DNA from: Candidatus Peregrinibacteria bacterium GW2011_GWF2_39_17
GTDB taxonomy: Bacteria; Patescibacteriota; Gracilibacteria; UBA1369; UBA12473
Assembly (NCBI GenBank): GCA_000993615.1
Contig: LBWM01000005.1
Coordinates: forward strand, 1-64,000
Direction of reading: 5' to 3'
Length of the DNA: 64,000 bases
Below the pieces are notes generated by a model that was given only the letters and a program-made list of their open reading frames with translations, did no database searches and had not been told where the DNA came from. Within the stretch, counting starts at the first letter, position 1, and each line of letters begins with the position of its first letter. The position numbers and the translations under genes were made by a program. This document shows positions 53,212 through 61,525 of this stretch, in pieces.

Positions 53212-54744
53212 TCACGGTGTCTCGCGATAAACTTCAAACTTTAAAATTTCACTTTTATTACCCTTCGCATCCTCAGCATATACCTGGTAAACATTTGTTC
53301 CTGGTTCGTAATTTAAAAATTCCGACTTCAAATAATAAGTCCAAACGCCACTACCTGCTGTAAATTTTGTAAGCTGATAATCATTTACAAAAACCTTCGA
53401 GGCAACAGAGCTAACTGATCCCATAATAGTCACTCCTTCCGCTGCAGTTTCATAAACTCCATTCTCAGGCAAAAGTTCATTATTCAAACTCAGCACCATC
53501 GGTTTTGTTAAAACAGCCGCAGTTTCAGTATTATTCCCCTCAGTTGTTGACTGAATCTCCTCGATTTTAGTCTCTACTTCCACAATCATTGAAACCGGCT
53601 TACTTTTAATTCCTGACTCATTCTCAGCTACAATCGAAAACAAATTACGTCCCTCATGCAAATTTCCGTAAGAAATTGCCGCATGATAAGTCCAAGATTC
53701 TTCTCCTGCCTGATATTGCTGTAAGACATAATTAAAAATCTGACCTGCAGTATCGTAACTTGTCACAGTCACTTTAACTGTATTTGGAGTTGTAGAACCC
53801 CTAATCGAAATTGCTTGCTCACCAGAGCTCAAGAAATAAGGATTTTCTTCAGGGGAAATTATAGTTACAACCGGAACTAAATCAGGAGCTAAATCAGGGA
53901 CTGAATTAATAACATCAACTTCAGCAGGAGTTTCTTCTGAAACACTGACTTGAGCAGGCTTAGTATTTGTATTAGTCGAAACATAAATAGTTGGCTCCAA
54001 ATCTTCTTGAATATTCCATCCATACCAATCCGTAAGTTTCCAGCTGTCACTTACGGCAGCCAAAATATTAACTGGCTGCCTGGCAATCATGGTTTCTAAA
54101 GTGTCAGGAGTTAAATCAATTTCCTGTCCTACCCCTATCTTAATTTGTTCTAAAACCACCTCCCGCTCACCACTTCGATCAAGAACCTCAACGGAAACTT
54201 GATCCTTAATAACCCTAACTGATTCATTATTAATCGAACTAATCTCAAAAATCCCACCACTAGAAGTTATTCTCAAATGATCAGTTTCAATTAAAAAATT
54301 AGTACTGACATAATCCGACGGAACAACATTAGCCCACAAACGACCAGAGTTTAAATGAAGACGAATATTATCTTCACTACTATCAGCATCAATCGTATCA
54401 ATCGACATGTCAGTCAAAGAATCTAAACGAACCGTAGTTTCATCATAAAAACGAAGGACTCCCCGACTTGATTGAGCAATTTTGAGACGATCCCCCTCAA
54501 GCACTAATTCGCCATGATGAGCTGGCGCCCACAGCGTTTCCCGCCAAGGCAAAATTTCGGCTTGCCCCTGAGGTAAATAAAGATAAACCTTGTTTTTTAA
54601 CTCAACATTGCGCTGATCAATAAAATGCAAAATAAATTGAACCAAAAGCACAATAATCATGCCAATCAAAATAATTAGCAGAAATGGCCAAAGAAATTCC
54701 ATATGCCCCCTAGATCGCCGATGATAAGACCGGGAAAGAACCAT
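53212..54744 (-). CDS. Membrane-anchored FecR-domain protein
   Basis: About 510 residues from the ATG at 54744; a later ATG at 54702 (MEFLWPFLL) would start directly at the membrane helix. The helix is about 17-41. A FecR-like beta domain follows (about 60-215), with SSRGVLRFYDETTVRLDS and NIRLHLNSGRLWANVVP. The C-terminal half has two Ig-like or other all-beta units (SIRGSTTPNTVKVTV; ITIMGSVSSVASKVFVN), so it is an outward-facing stalked protein. No sigma/anti-sigma pair is nearby. It probably acts as a surface or structural protein. Confidence 0.78.
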   Translation of the reverse strand: MVLSRSYHRRSRGHMEFLWPFLLIILIGMIIVLLVQFILHFIDQRNVELKNKVYLYLPQGQAEILPWRETLWAPAHHGELVLEGDRLKIAQSSRGVLRFYDETTVRLDSLTDMSIDTIDADSSEDNIRLHLNSGRLWANVVPSDYVSTNFLIETDHLRITSSGGIFEISSINNESVRVIKDQVSVEVLDRSGEREVVLEQIKIGVGQEIDLTPDTLETMIARQPVNILAAVSDSWKLTDWYGWNIQEDLEPTIYVSTNTNTKPAQVSVSEETPAEVDVINSVPDLAPDLVPVVTIISPEENPYFLSSGEQAISIRGSTTPNTVKVTVTSYDTAGQIFNYVLQQYQAGEESWTYHAAISYGNLHEGRNLFSIVAENESGIKSKPVSMIVEVETKIEEIQSTTEGNNTETAAVLTKPMVLSLNNELLPENGVYETAAEGVTIMGSVSSVASKVFVNDYQLTKFTAGSGVWTYYLKSEFLNYEPGTNVYQVYAEDAKGNKSEILKFEVYRETP

Positions 54745-54815
54745 GCGCAATAATCGCTAAAATATCTGAAAAACACCATACCATTACTTTAAATAACCAG
54801 CAATATCACTTAATC

Positions 54816-56237
54816 TTAAAGCCCCATTTCCTGCTTTAGAGCGTTAATATCACGAATTAACTTACCATCTTTGCGCATTAACCTAATAATTTTTTCAAAA
54901 GCATGCATCACGGTAGTGTGATTCCGCCCAAATTCTTCACCAATTTGCTCATAAGAAGCATCTAATTCCTTGCGAATCAAATACATGCAAATTTGTCGAG
55001 GTAAAAGTACCTCTTTTTTCCTAAGAGGCCCAGTTAAATCACTACGAGTCAACTTATAATAATCCGATACAATTTCAATAATATCCTCTGCTGTTTTAGC
55101 CAAAGATCGATGTTCCCTACCCTCTTCCAAAACCGCAAATTCACCACCTCGATTAAGTTTTTTCATAATAGTAGCCACACTGCGTACCGTTGGCGCACTT
55201 TGCTCCAATTCGTATTGAGCAATGGCTCTAAGTAAAATACCTTCAAGTTCTCTAATACTATGGTGAACATTAAAAGCAATAAACTCCAAAACCTCGTTAG
55301 GCAAAAGAACCTGATGTTCTCGGCATTTACAGTGCAAAATCGCCAATCTGGTTTCATAATCAGGGAATTGAACATCCACAATCATGCCCATTTCAAATCG
55401 ACTAATCAAACGATCCTGAATATCAGAAAGCTCCTTAGGTGGACGATCAGCGCTAATAATAACCTGCCGATTATTATCGTAGAGTGAGTTAAAAGTATGA
55501 AAAAATTCTTCCTGGGTGCGTTCTTTATGAGCTAAAAACTGAATATCATCAATAATCAAACAATCAACATTGCGATAACGATCTTTAAAAGAATTAGCGC
55601 CATGCCGACGAATCGCTTCCACAATCTCACTGGTGAATTGCTCCGAAGTCATGTAAGCCACAACAGCATTAGAATTATTACGCAAAATCATATTCCCTGT
55701 CCCTTGCAATAGATGAGTTTTCCCAAGTCCCACGTCGCCATAAACGAACAAGGGATTATAAGCTGTACCAGGTCTCTTCCCCACAGCCATACAAGCCGCA
55801 TGAGCCAATCTGTTTTCCTGACCAATTACATAGGTATCCAAAGTATATTTGGGATTTAAAGCCTTGCTTCTAACCCCATCCACATTAACGGTTAATTCGT
55901 CTTTATTACGAATTTTACGCACTTTTTTAAAAGTCGGGGAAAGAATCTTAATATCAATTGATAAATTATGCTCAGGATTACTCAAAGTCCCATCAACCTC
56001 ATAAATTACGGTTTCAATATTTGCATCACAAACCTTAAGCGCTTCCAAAATCTTAGCATGATACTTGTTAACCACCCAATCACGCGTTAAAACTGTTGGA
56101 AATCCAATAATAACCTTACTTGCTTGACGCTCCAAAAGGGCAGAATGTTGAAACCAGGTCAAAAAATCAGACCGCTTAAGCTGCGGTTCCAAAGCTCCCA
56201 ATACCTGCACCCAAAAATCACGAGCAACATCAACCAT
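54816..56237 (-). CDS. dnaA: Chromosomal replication initiator DnaA
   Basis: About 473 residues from the ATG at 56237; the reading from an upstream TTG is unlikely. Domain I is about 1-90 (FWVQVLGALEPQLKRSDF). The AAA+ domain III has FVYGDVGLGKTHLLQGTGN, CLIIDDIQFLAHKERTQE and DRLISRFEMGMIVDVQ. Domain IV ends with EEFGRNHTTVMHAFEKI, the DnaA-box-binding signature. It triggers replication by melting oriC. No cluster of DnaA boxes is seen in the short flanks, so the origin is not obviously here. It lies between tatD and the FecR-domain gene, not next to dnaN. Confidence 0.96.
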   Translation of the reverse strand: MVDVARDFWVQVLGALEPQLKRSDFLTWFQHSALLERQASKVIIGFPTVLTRDWVVNKYHAKILEALKVCDANIETVIYEVDGTLSNPEHNLSIDIKILSPTFKKVRKIRNKDELTVNVDGVRSKALNPKYTLDTYVIGQENRLAHAACMAVGKRPGTAYNPLFVYGDVGLGKTHLLQGTGNMILRNNSNAVVAYMTSEQFTSEIVEAIRRHGANSFKDRYRNVDCLIIDDIQFLAHKERTQEEFFHTFNSLYDNNRQVIISADRPPKELSDIQDRLISRFEMGMIVDVQFPDYETRLAILHCKCREHQVLLPNEVLEFIAFNVHHSIRELEGILLRAIAQYELEQSAPTVRSVATIMKKLNRGGEFAVLEEGREHRSLAKTAEDIIEIVSDYYKLTRSDLTGPLRKKEVLLPRQICMYLIRKELDASYEQIGEEFGRNHTTVMHAFEKIIRLMRKDGKLIRDINALKQEMGL

Positions 56238-56284
56238 AAAAACCAAAGAGAAAATAAAAATAAGGGATTTTTATCATAATAAGA

Positions 56285-57106
56285 TCATGTCTCATTAACA
56301 AGAGGAAATCCAAAAAATCTCCTTGCATTACGGGTAGAAGAGTAAGCCACCTGATCCAAGGTTTGCCCGCGAAAATCAGCTACGGCCTGAGCTGTTTCAA
56401 TCATAAACGCCGATTCGTTTAATTTTCCACGAAGACTTTGCGGTGGCAAAAAAGGCGCATCTGTTTCTAGAAAATATTGTGTTTCCGGACAAGCCTTAAC
56501 CACTTCCTGTAAAATACTGTTTTTCGGATAAGTAATAACAGCGGTAAAAGAAGTTATCCACCCTTTTCTCCAAACTTGCTTCGCCTGCTCTAACCCCTCG
56601 GAAAAACAATGAAAGACCACTGACTCCATTCCCTCTTCCTCTAAAATTTCCACCACATCAGAAAAGGCTTCGCGGCAATGAATAATCACTGGTAATTGGA
56701 CCTTTTTGGCTAAATTAAGTTGCCCCCGAAAAACTTTCTTTTGCAAAGATTTAGGAATTTTATTCCTAAAATAATCCAAACCGATTTCGCCAATGGCCAC
56801 AATTCGCTTGCTTTTAACTTTCCAATCAGCCTCAATTGCCTGAAAAAATTGTTTTTCAACCCCCGCCTCCCAAGCTATAGATTCATTAGGATGCACCCCC
56901 AAAGCACAAAATATCGATTTATCATTTTGAGCTAAATTTAGCCCTTTTAGAGAACTTTTTACATCAAAACCAACATTAATTAAAAACCCAACTCCGGCCT
57001 GATGCGCACGCTCAACCAAAGCCTCGTATGTATGGGAATTTGCATTTATTCCTGACAAATGAAAAGCTTTGTAATCCAAGTGACAATGGGTATCGATCAG
57101 CATCAA
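56285..57106 (-). CDS. tatD: TatD-family metal-dependent hydrolase
   Basis: A 273-residue TIM-barrel enzyme. IDTHCHLDYKAF starts the metal site, then CALGVHPNESI, GEIGLDYFR, VIIHCREAFSDV, FHCFSEGLEQA and FLETDAPFLPPQSLRGK complete it. TatD proteins act as DNases or 3'-exonucleases and may also process RNA or D-amino-acyl bonds; the exact substrate is uncertain. The stop is TGA. It precedes dnaA on the minus strand with 47 bases between, so they may share a transcript. It is divergent from the unknown gene block. Confidence 0.93.
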   Translation of the reverse strand: MMLIDTHCHLDYKAFHLSGINANSHTYEALVERAHQAGVGFLINVGFDVKSSLKGLNLAQNDKSIFCALGVHPNESIAWEAGVEKQFFQAIEADWKVKSKRIVAIGEIGLDYFRNKIPKSLQKKVFRGQLNLAKKVQLPVIIHCREAFSDVVEILEEEGMESVVFHCFSEGLEQAKQVWRKGWITSFTAVITYPKNSILQEVVKACPETQYFLETDAPFLPPQSLRGKLNESAFMIETAQAVADFRGQTLDQVAYSSTRNARRFFGFPLVNET

Positions 57107-57107
57107 A

Positions 57108-57136
57108 TTGTATTTTTATCTAAAATGTTCTATAAT
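57108..57136 (+). promoter_or_regulatory. Promoter of the 803-residue unknown gene
   Basis: TTGTAT (57108-57113), a 17-base spacer, and TATAAT (57131-57136). The ATG at 57169 is preceded by AAAAGGAAAT, one of the few credible Shine-Dalgarno-like stretches in the window. Confidence 0.6.
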
Positions 57137-57168
57137 TGATAGATTAATTTTAAATTTTAAAAGGAAAT

Positions 57169-59580
57169 ATGGCAACCTCTCTGGACAAAATAACCGCAAT
57201 CGCGACTCAAAGATTTGAGGAAATGTTAGGAAACATGACAATTGAACCCCTTCTTCACCAAACAGCAATAGATATTGGGTTAAGAATCCAAGAAGCATTG
57301 ACTCAAGATAACGGTCAGGGAACAGCGAATGCGCTTCCTCCAGAACAAATGGCACTGCTCAATCGAACGCATGCACGAATTTTAGAGGCAGTCGCTCGAG
57401 CGCCAGGGCTTAGTCCAGAAGCGACACAAGGGTTAAATGCTTTAGACGCCGCGCTCTGCGATGCCCTCATTCGAGATGAAGAAAGCCACCTGAAACAAGA
57501 AGGGATTACTCCTGAAAACGTTTCCTGGTGGAATATTCTTAAAACACACGGCTGGCGAGAAGTATGGAGCGCCGCTGCTACGAAAGGGAATAGCCTGTAC
57601 GAAGGGCTTCGTGATAATCGGGTGAATCCTCGCCTGAAAGACATCGCGAGTCGGATTGTCAATCTAAGTGATATTGATTTACTGCCACCAAATGATGGTC
57701 GAATCGTATTGCGTGCATTAGCCAAAACGGCTCCCAATCTAATTCTCTTTGACATTGAAGATCGAAATGGAGTGGAAGGCCTACGCAGTTGGCTAAACGA
57801 TCCAAATCCAACAACAACGGAAGTTCGCAATCGTTTAACAACCCTACTCGGAGCTGAGGCTCTCACTAAACTCACTTCGGACATGCAAGCTTTATTAGCT
57901 TATCTGCAATCACAAACCGACCCTGTGGCCTGCCTTGATCCCTTATTCACCGCTGTGCAACAAACCACTCAACAAACCAACCCCGACACGCTTTTAGCAA
58001 CCATCGAACCCTTATATGAAGGGATCAGCAATCGTTTTAAAGTCCGTATCGAGCGAGCCAGAGAGGCCGTAGAATTACTCACTCAAATTTCTACCGTAGA
58101 AAACGATAGAATTAAACTTTTCAAGAATAGACAACAACAAGAACAAGAACAAACAAAATTAAACACAGAACTAGGAACAATATCAGTCAATCAAAAAGCA
58201 CAAAGAGCTCAATGCCAAAGGCAAATAGAGGCCATAACCCAGCAAATTACTACAACGGATCAACACCTTGAAGAAAAAACTAGAGAAGCAAAGAAACTAC
58301 GCAAAAGGTATCTAACGCTTCGAACCAAGACACAAGGTCAATCAGCCCCCGACGCAGCACTGTTCATTGATTTACCCAAAGAGCCTCCACGATTCACCCA
58401 ACGAACCAATACAAATCGTATTATTAACCTACTTGACACTGCCATTTTAGATTTGGAAACTCAAGCGAATGAATGGGAAACAAAAAGAAACGGCCGCCTA
58501 GATGATGACAGCGATCCCGGCCAAGCGGCTCGAAATCATGGACTTCATTTCAAAACTTTTCGCGAACTCGAAAGCACTTACACCACTTTAGAGCAAGCGT
58601 CCAACGAGCAACGACTAAGGGAAAGAAAAATACCGGGTGCCCCCCTCGCAGCTCCGACAACTCATCCGCTCCCCACCCGAACACCCCTCCTGTGTCTTCG
58701 TGAACTCATCCGAAATGATCAAACCATCAATCGCGGCGTTCCTGCTGATAATCAAGATCTCCATGTAGATCTTATCACTCTTTTGATGGTGGATTTAACC
58801 AAAAATAGTGAAGTCACTTATCCAGAACAAACCAAACGTTTAGCTCGTGCTCGGTTAAAAAAACTAGGCTTAATCACAGAAAAACAGGAAAAAAGCATAG
58901 ACTACGTTTCATTTCCAAAATTCATGCAACAACTCAGTCAACAAGATGAAAATTTTAGAGCACTGGCCACACTTCCCCCTGATGCATCGATCCAACAAAT
59001 CAATGCGAAAATTGGGGAAACAGACAGTGATAGAACCATTAGTCTGGCCACATTGGGCAACCTAATTCAGACACTGGATCACTATTTAAGCGGGACATCA
59101 CCAACAACCCAGGGAGGAAAAACCGTAATGCTTAATTTAGATATCGATATTTTGGAATTACGTAATCGGCTTAGGGCCGTACAATGTGCTCGACTGATTC
59201 GTCAAACAAAAAAAGCACCAAACGGAACTCCACCCCCTGATATCAACACCGTTTTATCCACAGTTTTAGAAGAATTGAGTAGCGACGCTGCGGAAATTCC
59301 TGAACTAGAAGGTGATCAAACAGCCAATCAAAGACAAATCGCGGAAAAAAAAGCTGAAGCGGCTCGCGAGAAAGAAGCTGCCAGAGAAGCCGCCAGAGCA
59401 TCTGCCGAAGCCGCTCGTCAAGCCACAAATAATTCCACTTCAAACGGATCAAACCTCGCTCGTACCGGCTTAGCAGAAGGAGCCGCACAAGGTTTCTTCT
59501 CAGAATTAATGAGACGCTTTTTAGATTACCTAGAAAAAAGTAGACGCCGTAATTTACCGCCTGGCCCCCCCACCTCATAA
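57169..59580 (+). CDS. Large protein of unknown function, first gene of the block
   Basis: An 803-residue soluble protein with no signal or membrane segment. The first 300 residues look helical and globular. About 310-400 is strongly coiled-coil (KNRQQQEQEQTKLNTELG, then QRQIEAITQQITTTDQHLEE), and 730-760 is an Ala/Glu/Arg-rich helix (EKKAEAAREKEAAREAA). The tail is Gly/Pro-rich after a basic RRFLDYLEKSRRRN. No family is recognised. It begins four co-directional unknown genes. Its early part looks somewhat less AT-rich than its neighbours, which might point to transfer but was not measured. Confidence 0.75.
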   Translation: MATSLDKITAIATQRFEEMLGNMTIEPLLHQTAIDIGLRIQEALTQDNGQGTANALPPEQMALLNRTHARILEAVARAPGLSPEATQGLNALDAALCDALIRDEESHLKQEGITPENVSWWNILKTHGWREVWSAAATKGNSLYEGLRDNRVNPRLKDIASRIVNLSDIDLLPPNDGRIVLRALAKTAPNLILFDIEDRNGVEGLRSWLNDPNPTTTEVRNRLTTLLGAEALTKLTSDMQALLAYLQSQTDPVACLDPLFTAVQQTTQQTNPDTLLATIEPLYEGISNRFKVRIERAREAVELLTQISTVENDRIKLFKNRQQQEQEQTKLNTELGTISVNQKAQRAQCQRQIEAITQQITTTDQHLEEKTREAKKLRKRYLTLRTKTQGQSAPDAALFIDLPKEPPRFTQRTNTNRIINLLDTAILDLETQANEWETKRNGRLDDDSDPGQAARNHGLHFKTFRELESTYTTLEQASNEQRLRERKIPGAPLAAPTTHPLPTRTPLLCLRELIRNDQTINRGVPADNQDLHVDLITLLMVDLTKNSEVTYPEQTKRLARARLKKLGLITEKQEKSIDYVSFPKFMQQLSQQDENFRALATLPPDASIQQINAKIGETDSDRTISLATLGNLIQTLDHYLSGTSPTTQGGKTVMLNLDIDILELRNRLRAVQCARLIRQTKKAPNGTPPPDINTVLSTVLEELSSDAAEIPELEGDQTANQRQIAEKKAEAAREKEAAREAARASAEAARQATNNSTSNGSNLARTGLAEGAAQGFFSELMRRFLDYLEKSRRRNLPPGPPTS

Positions 59581-59743
59581 ATTTCTTCATTCAAACCATT
59601 CTCCAGGATCTTCAACTCAAAAATTCAACCTTAAATTCCCAAAAAGACCCTTTACTCCCAAATTAAAAAATTTTTAGAGTTTCAACCATTGTCAATCTGC
59701 TAATTTTATGATAAAATTTAAAGATTAAAATAAAAATAAAACC

Positions 59744-61054
59744 ATGGCACAAGGACCAGACAGTCACGCCTCCAGTAAAGATGATGTACTTACCCCTGAT
59801 CAATTGGAAAGTGCTCTTGCGGCAAAAGGAATCCAAAGAGCAGAAGTAACACCAGAATCTGTTACAGGACAACTACACCAACAGGAAAAAAATATTTTTG
59901 ACCAAGTTTTTGGTTGGCAAGATGGGTTAGGACAGCGTGCAAAATTAGTTTTGCAAAAAATCACGCCATTTATGACTGGCGCTGCTCCAACCAAAAAAGG
60001 TGTTTACATGGACGCCATCCGAAAAACAGGAGATGCCCTCGCGAAAGATCCAACGAGTGAATTCCACCAAACCTTACAGAGATTTGGAATAGACGCCCGC
60101 AAAAGATTACATCTCTTATCACGAAAAACAGCCGAAAGACTAGCCCGTACCACAGCTCGATTAAGAGTAGCGGAAATGTTGCAAAATGGCATGCAAAGAA
60201 TGGAAACGAAATGGGCAGAGCAATTTCAACGAAATGAAGAAATGGCTCAATCCCTAAAAGCTTTGCGACATCAAAATTCATCACTTCTAAAAGGCATAAT
60301 TCCCGATTGGCTCTCCTTAGATAGGAATTTCAGAAAATCAACTCGCCATACCGAAAAATCTTCGTTAGATGCTTTAAGAGAAGCCACTCAAATTGTTTCG
60401 GAACAAGAAAATGCTGAGTTACAGTCCTATGCGGCAGCAACCAATAAACGGCTAGAAGCTCAAAACAACACAGAAAATAACCTCAGAGCTATTGTTAAAG
60501 AATACTACCCAGACGGACTCGAGCAGATCAATCAAGCCTTATTACAAGCCGCACAACGCAAGCCTATTCATTTACAAAATCTTATTCATACCCTCATTTA
60601 CGGAGGTCACCTCAATCATCTCCCCCCTAACATCAGAGATGAAACGATTGCTCAAATAAGACAAGCCCTAAAAGAATTAACCGCCCCAAAAACACGACAA
60701 ACAAGAGCTTTCCAGACTGCTTTAGATATTTCCACCCAAAATCTTACCGGCCTCCCCCTTCCACAATTGGCTGAAAAGCTACGGGGACTTAAATTAGGCA
60801 CTCTCCTTAAGATAGATATCCCAGAGGCAAATATCCTAGGACAAGAATACCTCGTTTTTGAAAATAATCCCCAAAAAGGTTATTTAACCCTTAAAATTTT
60901 AGGATCAAATCAAATTCTAACAGTAGATATCAATCAAAAACGAATTATCGCCGAAAACGGAGTTAAAAAACAAAAATTAGGAGCTAAAGAAATAGAAATT
61001 CCCAAATGGCGTGAATATCTATTTAGTCCAAGTATCCAATTCGCCTTATCCTAA
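59744..61054 (+). CDS. Protein of unknown function, second gene of the block
   Basis: A 436-residue soluble protein, Gln/Lys/Arg-rich and mostly helical, with long charged helices at about 105-250 (KTAERLARTTARLRVAEML; ATQIVSEQENAELQSYAAA). The C-terminal 90 residues (LGTLLKIDIPEANILGQEY ... YLTLKILGSNQILTVDI) look like a small beta domain. No signal, membrane helix or enzyme motif is seen. A -10-like TATGAT lies at 59707-59712, 31 bases before the ATG, so it may have its own promoter. It is 163 bases after the first gene; that gap holds nothing else I can identify. Confidence 0.72.
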   Translation: MAQGPDSHASSKDDVLTPDQLESALAAKGIQRAEVTPESVTGQLHQQEKNIFDQVFGWQDGLGQRAKLVLQKITPFMTGAAPTKKGVYMDAIRKTGDALAKDPTSEFHQTLQRFGIDARKRLHLLSRKTAERLARTTARLRVAEMLQNGMQRMETKWAEQFQRNEEMAQSLKALRHQNSSLLKGIIPDWLSLDRNFRKSTRHTEKSSLDALREATQIVSEQENAELQSYAAATNKRLEAQNNTENNLRAIVKEYYPDGLEQINQALLQAAQRKPIHLQNLIHTLIYGGHLNHLPPNIRDETIAQIRQALKELTAPKTRQTRAFQTALDISTQNLTGLPLPQLAEKLRGLKLGTLLKIDIPEANILGQEYLVFENNPQKGYLTLKILGSNQILTVDINQKRIIAENGVKKQKLGAKEIEIPKWREYLFSPSIQFALS

Positions 61055-61078
61055 ATTGATTCATTTCCCTCCCTCTCC

Positions 61079-61516
61079 ATGTCTCTCACCCCCACCGATA
61101 TCGCCATACAAGTTCATCTCATGCGTTCCATCGATGAAGTCACTCGTGAAAATCTCTTAAATAGACTTTTCGCAGAATGCGAACAAGGCCTAAGCCCAGA
61201 ACTCATCAATGACCTAATCCAAATTTTTGAAAAAGAAGCCAATTATCTTAAAAACGACTTCATCCCCGCTGAAGAAGAAATGCTCTACGAATCCGAAAAT
61301 GACTATAAAAAAGAACTCGACCGCATCCAGCCAAATCTGCAAGAACTCGTGTACGAATATAAAACCGAAACCGAAAATCTTATGCACGAATGCAAAATTG
61401 AATACCTTAAACTAGACAAAGAACTCGACGAAATAGCCCAAAATCATCTAAAATCAAAAGAGGAAGCAGAAATTGAAGCCATTCATCAACAATTAGCCAT
61501 CAAAAAACAATCATAA
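61079..61516 (+). CDS. Acidic helical protein of unknown function, third gene of the block
   Basis: A 145-residue protein, Glu/Lys/Leu-rich, predicted to be a long coiled coil from about 45 to the end (KKELDRIQPNLQELVYEYK and HLKSKEEAEIEAIHQQLA). The first 45 residues (DIAIQVHLMRSIDEVTREN ... LSPELINDLIQIFEKEANY) may form a small helical domain. No family is recognised. It starts 24 bases after the second gene and lies 9 bases before the fourth, so it is almost certainly in one operon with the latter. The region before its ATG is pyrimidine-rich. Confidence 0.7.
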   Translation: MSLTPTDIAIQVHLMRSIDEVTRENLLNRLFAECEQGLSPELINDLIQIFEKEANYLKNDFIPAEEEMLYESENDYKKELDRIQPNLQELVYEYKTETENLMHECKIEYLKLDKELDEIAQNHLKSKEEAEIEAIHQQLAIKKQS

Positions 61517-61525
61517 TTCCCTTCC

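Noticed and set aside
54745-57168. oriC beside dnaA
   Set aside because: Only a single near DnaA box (TTATCCACC, inside tatD) is visible, and the flanking gaps are short.
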